This document shows, piece by piece, positions 43,519 through 50,542 of a stretch of 50,542 nt of DNA. The translations under genes were made by a program, and so were the position numbers. Source of the stretch: Hymenopellis radicata (taxonomy: Eukaryota > Basidiomycota > Agaricomycetes > Agaricales > Physalacriaceae); NCBI GenBank assembly GCA_015501595.1, contig JADNRX010000384.1, positions 1-50,542 on the forward strand, in the 5' to 3' direction. Positions within the stretch are counted from its first letter, which is position 1; every line of letters begins with the position of its first letter. The notes under the pieces are model-generated. The model was not told the origin of the DNA, did not search any database, and saw only the letters and a list, made by a program, of their open reading frames with translations.

Positions 43519-46476
43519 TTAAGCTCTACGGTTATGTAAATCTAGGTAATTGTATGCGTCGTTTTCTACCTGAGTGTAGCCGCGTCCGTGGCGATCCGTT
43601 CTCCACAAATCTAGAAGTTCACACAGATGCTCGTGGAGCTCGTAGCTGTTGAAAGCTATCACGGAATTCGACAAGGATTCATAAATGCGGAGCGAACTGA
43701 AATACTGTAATACTGCCCGATCGTCTCTGATACTATGTTTCAAGGTGGAAATCAGGACTTCGCACAAGTCCTCCGTTATGTGCTGGTCGTTGTCGATGAG
43801 GCGATCATGAATGAACTGCAGAATATGTGGAATGGAGTATCTGGCCTCCCTTGACTCAGGCATACACAATAGGAGTTTGAGCATGCCATGGATACACTTC
43901 TTGCTCTCAGTTGAGAACCCGCTCTTCGTGTAAAATTGAGAAAGGAGGTGTGAAATCCAGAGTGGGCGGTGCGTCCAATCCTCTCCACCGGACTGTGTGT
44001 CGTCGAGACTGATGAATTTCACGATTTCATCAGCATAGGTTCCGGGAAGGTCGACAAGTGCTTTCTCAATCACCACGCTTGACGTCTTGCTGACAGAATA
44101 CGCAAACCTGTAGAGCGAACAGGATGTTTCTGTCAGAAGTCCTGAATGGGTGGAGCCTTGATAGATCTCGAACAGCTTTCCAACGCTGTCAATGAGCTGG
44201 AGATATCCGTGGCCTTGACTAAGCATGAGCTGAGGTTCCGGTTTTTGGTTCATTCGCTGCTCCAACACCATGTATCTCTCTTCTGGAGTACCGGTATACA
44301 TGGTAAAGCAAGCACGTAATGGGCAAAAGACTTGGAAATGGCCCGGGCCTAATACACATAGCAGCTTTTGAAGTAGCTGTAAAGTTGGTACAGCATCCTG
44401 CCGTAGAACGGAAGTATCAAAGGCAAAGAGTGAATGTGCAAGTGAGTCCAAAAGTAGGACAAGTACGTCCTGGTGCAGATATGTGTCGGTAGGTAACACG
44501 GAGTTGATATGCCAATCCAAGATACATTCTATTTCCCGTAGCGGATGATTGGCAAAAGTGACTACTCCCAATTGAGAAGCAGCCTTGTTGGAAGTCTCAT
44601 GTAAAGAGAAGTAGATGGCCTCCGTAGCTACCGCAACGGAAAGACTCTCAATAGGCCACTGCCGGGCAGAGACCTGGGATAACGATTGACACTCCATCCT
44701 CAATGCTTTCCAAGCTGTCATCAGTTCAGGATAGAGCTTTCCGGGTGCCTTAGGCAAGCCGCCTGTCATCAACGACAACTGATACGGAGACCCAATACCA
44801 TCCAGAGAGACACACTTCCACAAATGAAGATAGCTCATCATCAGATCCAGGTTCCGACCTAATATATCCCTCATCTGCGTCGTGGGGACAAGATCTTTCA
44901 TTGAGTATAGATCCTCAGAGGGAACGTCCAAGGAAAGCTTAGAGTATAGGAGTCCAGGAACTTTGGTGGAAATGACTGAGGTCATCTTTCGGGGGACGTA
45001 TTTGAGTGAGAATATGGAACGGAGGGCGGTGTCGATTGTGAGGGCATTTTGTGAGGAGGAAAGGAGCCAAATGACTGCATCCCATATGAGGGCACGTCGT
45101 TTAAGCTGAATGTACTCTTGCTCGCGCCGCGCGAGCGTATTCCGCTGATGCGGTTTCGCAATGAAAACAGGAAGACTCATAGGCGGGGCCGGGGTTTTCG
45201 AAAGTACACCAAAACCGCGCACAAATCTTACATGAACATAGGCACTGCATCGCTTGAACCAACTTACAACCAGGTGGTACATCTTTAGAAAGAGCACAAG
45301 TATCGTGTTATGATATGGACAGGTGGGGAAGAAGAGAGGGAGGATGGTCATTACGGTGTAGACGAAAAGCAGGAGACCGCTTGCAGCGGACACGAAGCTC
45401 GCCGGTAGCGTGTGGAACTGGAATAGCTTCAAGCTCCAGCCGCCGAGGAAAAGGAAGACAGCGCCAATCATGGACAACTGAAGAATGGGTATGATGGTCG
45501 GAACATTCCAAGTGTTGAGCGCGCTGAAGCGCAACTGCCGGCGCTGCACGTAATCAAAGGTACTTCCGGTACGCAGTTCGTGGTCGTATTCCGAAAGCCA
45601 ATGTCGGATGAACAACGAGAAGATGACAACGCCGACGCAGACGAAAAATGACATTGACCATATGAGGGAAATGCAGACGTCTATCGGACCGGGAGGAGCC
45701 AATACGGGCGCCATGAGACGGGATGTGATCTCCTCTGGGGAGAGCGGCGGCGAGGAAGACGACATTGTGGAGGAGAGAATGAACGCCTGCACGAGGACAG
45801 CCGCGACGGTCTTCCCTGCGTCTGGATTGTGATGGTCGATGATGAAGCTGCCTAAGAGACCTGCGAAGAGGGCAGTCTGATCGTAGTCAGTGCCAATTCA
45901 TACCTCGAATGAGGTAGACATACAGTGATGGTCTGATTATCGAGACCTTCCCTCCAGCCACGAAAAAGCTCCCGATCCGATACGGAAGCCTCATGGTTAA
46001 AGCATTCCCAAACGGTTGCTTTGGGGTCTACGCCGAGGCGAACGCCGCGAGGGCGCGTGGTGCGAAAATCCGTAGATGAAGCATGGGTTGAGATGGAAGC
46101 GGCTCGGGTAGGGGGAAGGGATTCTGTTGGAAGTGATTGGCAGGTCGACGAAGTTGACGATGAACGAAAGGTACGAACGTGTTGGCCGCGGACCAGGCTC
46201 AGGAGTACGTCCCCGCGAAGCTGGACCGAATTCAGTGGTGACAGTGTTTCCTTGGGTGTTGTCCCCGCCACCCAGTGGAATTCCCCGACCAGCCTGAGAG
46301 GACAACGTGTCTGCTTCGGGAGAGACCATGTCCTCTATCGGTAGGGGGGATAAATGCTCCGGTTCCGTTAACAGCGCGCCCGTTTCGTAGCCACCATGAC
46401 TGAGGGACTCGGCGGTGGGCAGAATTCCGAGTATGGGGTCGTATCCGGGATCGGCGGTGTGACTGAAGTAGTCCAT
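43519..46476 (-). CDS. DUF6535 membrane protein (946 aa)
   Basis: Three exons on the minus strand join in frame: 46194-46476, 45924-46123 and 43519-45876. The N-terminus MDYFSHTADPGYDP is followed by a disordered Gly/Pro/Ser-rich region. DUF6535 starts near residue 125 (VWECFNHEAS...DNQTIT) and continues TALFAGLLGSFIIDHHNP. It contains four hydrophobic segments: LIWSMSFFVCVGVVIFSLFI, IPILQLSMIGAVFLFLGGW, FVSAASGLLLFVYTVMTILPLFF and ILVLFLKMYHLVVSWF. DNQTITTALFAG spans the second junction, which confirms it. The remaining 600 residues are a soluble, mostly helical region without a recognised motif. The first intron uses a weak donor (GTCCGC), so that junction is less sure. DUF6535 proteins form large families in mushrooms and have no known function. 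Confidence 0.82.
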
Positions 46477-47161
46477 TACAGTATGGACTGATCTAGAGGT
46501 GTATTGACTGGAAATCCTGTAGTTGGATGTTGCTGCCAGGAAAGAAATATCACTGCACGTTGAAGAAGCATTTCAAGGGCACCTGCCACAGGGATCAAGA
46601 ACCCGTTTTGGAAATTGAACCTGAATGCTCTTGTCGTCGTTGCCTCATCATGGAAGTCCCATTTTTTTCTTCATCGCGTTTCCTTCCAGGTTCCCAGCTA
46701 ATCGAAGCAGATACGCGCAAGTCGTCTGGTTAACGAGCAGACGGGCATATCTGCAGACCAGCACCCAGGAAAGAGATTGGCGGGGGGACAAGGTGACTGA
46801 AGTAACAGAAAACCGAACGACGCTTTGCATTAAACCAATTAGTCGCTGGTCGTGGTAGGAGCGGACCAGGAGCGGCTTTGTCTTCGATCCGTGAGTCCCG
46901 TGGTCGCGACTATTGCCCAAGCTGAATACCAGGCGTGTAATGGAACGCGGATTTCTGCTGCCCCGCAGTTCCGTCGACGTAGTGAGAAAGTGGCAGGATA
47001 CATAGGGGCCATACGAATTTGGTCGTGACGCCACTTTGTTGACCATCTTGCCAAAAAAGGCCCAAGTCCCACGAAGAATACATGGCCAGCTGTTATGGCC
47101 ATAATTTGTGTTTACCCTATCCTCTCAGACTTGGTGAACTAAGACGAGTACTAATGGCATA
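46477..47161. other. Intergenic, no gene seen
   Basis: It lies between the start of the DUF6535 gene and the 3' end of the P450. Overlapping short frames occur on both strands without family likeness. Confidence 0.45.
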
Positions 47162-49682
47162 TCATATCCATGACCTAACAATTCCAATCCGTGATTTTAA
47201 GACACTGACTACCTCCAACACTAGCTTCTTGCCCCCTTGACCCGGAAGAACAGGCGCCATTACGCCACTCGGCGCTCGCACAATGTCTTGTGCGTCTTTC
47301 GGATATTTGAGAGAGAAGGATTGAATAATCTTGATGAAGAAAACCTGTATTTCAAGGACACTGTTGAACAACATAGAGAAAGATGTTAGTGGGAACACAA
47401 GTGGACGGAAAGGACGCACGCGAATCACATCTAAAGCAAAAGAAGACCTGTATGAGACTCATAGCGGTAGTTGACGGAACGTATCGAGACAAGACTGTGT
47501 CCTCCGACGAAATTGGCGCTATGAGAATGATGAGCCTTTACTTCTTGACATCTAATACTCGCGTCTCACAGGCCGGAGTATATTCCAAATGGCGAGGACG
47601 CGGGGTTGAATCCAGAGACGTTACCCAACCACCGCTCTGGTTTGAATTGGTCTGGGTTTTCTCCCCAAAGATCTTCTAGTCTATCCTCTCAATCGTCAGT
47701 ACCCTGGCAGATCGACCATCGCCGCGAAAAAGACATGCCGATTATATCCCGCGATTGAAGCATGGATGAGCTGCCCTTTGCCAACCGGAATTTCAGTTAT
47801 TGTACGTCCGTCGAGTGTACGAATAGGTTTGGAGAGCGGTATCACGTCGTCGGCGGCAGGTTCTAGGAATGGGCCGTATATGACCAGATGTATCCGCATA
47901 CTTTCCTGAATAGCCAACGGTATCTAACTTGGGAATAGTGGCAGAGACTTCAATCAACCTTCATGACGGCGAGTGTAAGCCATGCCATCTAAATCCTTCA
48001 CGGACACATCGCGTTGACCTTGCGCACGCACTTTCGACATGGTTTCCATTCTCTCGAGACGGAGTTTCTGTTGTACCTCGGGTGTTTCGAGAGTTCGTAA
48101 AAGAGGAAGGCCATCGAACTCGCGGTGGTTTCATCTAGTATGCGCGTAAGTACCGCGTTGTGTTTTGAAAAAAAAAAAGAGGCAGACGCACGCACTGCTA
48201 CGATGATCGTCCTAACATGTAATACGTCGTTAGCCTCGAACGAAGCATGAATGAACGTAGACAGATACCTCATGTTCGCCGAAAGCTCTTCGTCGGTAAG
48301 CCTCCTTCCGCACTAGTCTCCGCGTTCGCTTGCACTGAAGAGGGACACGAGCCGTGAATTCAAGGAGATCTGAGTGAGAGGACAAATACGGACATAGGAG
48401 ACTCAGGACGTCGCTCGGAGGACTTTCCAAGGCCTGCTCAAGCGCCTGCCTGCGTTCCTTAATAAGCTGATGAGTAACCATATCCCCCACCCGCGCAACA
48501 TCCTTAAGCCCTTTGAGACTGCGGGAAGGAAGCCGCTCGAGAAGCCAAAACACGGAAGCTGGTAGATGGACTAAAGCTTGCTGAGCTAGTACACCTCCTC
48601 TCGTCGGTAGACCGAAGGTGTTGACCCTTTCATGCCCATCAGTCCGGAGGTCTTTAGAGGTACTCGCGACTTACAGCATGCTATCGTACGCCTTCGCTAA
48701 GATGTTGTCTTCATTGCTCAAACTATTAAACTGCAACGGGATATGAGCAGGATGCAGAGGCGCGAGAGCGAGAATGTACTTGGTATTTGAAGGCCGCTGG
48801 AACGAGTTTCAGAAACTGACTTCGGAAGAAGAGAGGAACATACCTTCACCAATAACATCTATGGCACCACGAGAGAGCCAATTCGTGACTTCGATATTTG
48901 CTGTATTGGACCCTTGTTTCACGAGGATATCAGTCCAAATTTGACAGAGCTGAACTGCGTGTCAGGGGAGACTTCAAACCGCGAACCAACACCCACGTAC
49001 CTGGTCAGCGTTTTCAAGAAAAACCGGCTCCACGGCTCTCGATCTGACCAAACGAGACCAAGAAGTTTTCGGTGTCTCTTGTGGTCCTCGACTAGCAAGA
49101 CTTCAGTTTGAGATGACTCGGGATGGATGAGCACCATTACACAAAGCATAAGCGATTCCCCTGCCGAACGCCATTCGACTGAACTCCCTTCGAGCCGTCG
49201 GCTTGAGGAATCGAGTCCCCGCACTCTGGTAGATATGTGCGAGCCTACCACCAAGCCTTGTGGTGAGTTTCTTGTTCGAAGAGCGAAACAAAGGTGTACC
49301 TTAGGATCAGATACGAGCAAACGATCTTCCTGAAAAAAATTGAGCCTGGGGATGGGATCTCGTCGCTGGGCACCTACGAGTCACCTACGCGAAGATTCCT
49401 TTAATGCGATACACTGAGCCGTACTCTTTCTGCCATTTGAATTCGTGCTCTCCGACTCCTTGCTGGTAGTATTCTCCGAAATTGCCTACAACGTGTCACT
49501 ATTATGAGCTACCAGGGAGTGCGTCGGGAGTACGCATTACCAAGTATGTTGTCTGAACATGTGGTCGCCGGACCATTCACGAGAGAGATTGAGATCGAGT
49601 CCCGTCTTTTGTTTTTGAGATAAAGGGCTGTAAGCAGAAGGAGGGGGACTCCCACGTAGTACAGCGTGCTCAACTCGTGCAT
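47162..49682 (-). pseudogene. Cytochrome P450, decayed heme loop
   Basis: P450 monooxygenases oxidise small molecules at a cysteine-bound heme in the ER membrane. The minus strand shows the family parts in order. There is an N-terminal anchor, MHELSTLYYVGVPLLLLTAL, from 49682, then GNFGEYYQQGVGEHEFKWQ near 49490, EDHKRHRKLL near 49060 and NWLSRGAIDVIGEG near 48850. FNSLSNEDNILAKAYDSML follows at 48720. The I-helix is DETTASSMAFLFYELSKHPR near 48150, and the K-helix is ESMRIH at 47905 followed by DDVIPLSKPI. FKPERWL is near 47630, and the C-terminal piece VLEIQVFFIKIIQSF to GVMAPVLPGQ is at 47370-47230. Where the heme-ligand loop (GPRxCxGWRFA type) should be, about 47420-47450, the frame has stops and at least one missing base; only FAVLEIQ survives after the intron. 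Several other blocks are out of phase. Probably non-functional. Confidence 0.78.
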
Positions 49683-50436
49683 GCTGAAGAGAGAAAGTGG
49701 ACGCGGGGGCACATCGGGAGCGGTGATCTTGTTATATCATGGGAACCGAGCCATAGACGCGGTGATATAGAAGCCATATATGTGATTGACCTGGTTCGGT
49801 CTGTGCATCAGCGTTCAATCAGCGCCTGAATTAGTTTTCGGTAGCCACTTACCCTCGCTGGCTCAAATGAAAGCGTTGACTACATTCAGAGGAAGTCGTA
49901 CCAATGGCGAACTTGCCTTGGCCAACGTTGGCTCTTGGTAATCGTGAGTATCCCATCTTCTCTCGTTTAGTCGGTTTACGAGACTAGGCTCTTGGGAGCA
50001 GGAAGTTGGAAGGCCGAATGCCGCCGGCTTCGGTAATTTATCCACGTGCTGCGGTTTTCCTCAACGTTGAAGTTCAACGTTCAACCACACAGTGACACAC
50101 CGAGCTACATTGACATGCTCCTTTCAGCGACCTTCGCAGTCCTCGCGCCATCCCATTGTAGCCACCTTGTTTATCAACAATCGAGATGGCTTGTTTACGA
50201 GAACCTGAACAGGGCATCTGAAGACAGGTCGCGAAGCGGGGAAGTGATACTGCCGTGTTAGCGATAACTACACGGGTTCACAGGACTGTCTACTCTATAG
50301 GTACATCGCCGTTGATCCGAAACTTAAATCGGTGTGACAGCCACGGACGGCTCTTCAATTACTATAATTATTGCCTCTCACGATACAGATTGTCGAAGGA
50401 TACCTTCCTTCATCACCCATCCCATATTCTCTCAGC
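49683..50436. other. Intergenic, no gene seen
   Basis: Upstream flank of the P450 remnant and of the exon at 50437. A short self-overlapping string with CAACGTTGAAGTTCAACGTTCAA occurs near 50062; a similar TTGAACGTTGAACGTTGAA occurs near 1729. No protein is recognised. Confidence 0.45.
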
Positions 50437-50542
50437 ATGTTATCTCGCCCTGCGCGCATTAGCTGTGAAACATGGATGGCTGCCGAGCAACCGGGGTGGA
50501 AAGAATTTCGAGGTAAGCACACTAGTCCTGCTCCAATTCTTG
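50437..50542 (+). CDS. Possible first exon of a gene running off the window
   Basis: An ATG after a pyrimidine-rich leader (CATTCCC..TCTCTCAGC) opens MLSRPARISCETWMAAEQPG and then WKEFR. A GTAAGC donor follows at 50513. This matches the usual first-exon pattern here, but the exon is too short to identify and the rest lies outside the window. Confidence 0.3.
   Translation, partial: MLSRPARISCETWMAAEQPGWKEFRGKHTSPAPIL

Noticed and set aside
50060..50090. Repeated CAACGTT / TTGAACGTTGAA strings near both window ends as a terminal repeat
   Set aside because: The match is short and self-overlapping; it is too simple to link the two ends.

Overview
The window is nuclear DNA of a basidiomycete fungus, almost certainly an agaricomycete. 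Its genes are cut by many short introns of about 45-60 bases with GT..AG ends. Several protein families are typical of mushrooms: DUF6535, DUF6699 and DUF6593 proteins, F-box proteins with the LPxEIL-EIF signature, and a P450 with the GEYYQQ / GEHEFKWQ N-terminus. I see no prokaryotic operons, CRISPR or phage features. All splice models are by eye. Layout: 0-7.2 kb holds a decayed D-amino-acid oxidase, then a head-to-head inverted duplication of a short-chain dehydrogenase (SDR) gene in which the left copy is intact (281 aa, six exons) and the right is broken, then a third SDR remnant interrupted by unrelated DNA. 8.6-10.8 kb holds a Ser-rich basic protein and a clean five-exon Lunapark (ER-junction) gene. 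10.8-32.3 kb is a segmental duplication. A unit made of a large minus-strand gene (called X here) plus the divergently transcribed 5' end of a mitochondrial ornithine carrier (ORT1-like) occurs three times; only the rightmost unit carries the whole carrier gene. An 8 kb block between units 1 and 2 contains a frameshifted F-box gene, a CHAT-like remnant and five short tRNA-like/pol III-like repeats. 32.5-50.5 kb holds a 147 aa unknown protein, a second frameshifted F-box gene, a 169 aa membrane protein, a C2HC zinc-finger-like protein, a Pro/Thr-rich multi-exon gene, a small membrane protein with an early stop, a DUF6699 gene, a 946 aa DUF6535 membrane protein, and a P450 whose heme loop has decayed. 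The genes do not form a pathway. ORT1 (arginine/ornithine metabolism) and Lunapark (ER shape) are housekeeping genes; most of the rest is lineage-specific. The most interesting item is gene X: a multi-copy family, unknown to me, of roughly 770-residue proteins that seem to contain two copies of one fold with a restriction-nuclease-like pattern. Many genes carry isolated one-base frameshifts. These may be true decay or assembly indels, and the sequence alone cannot decide.
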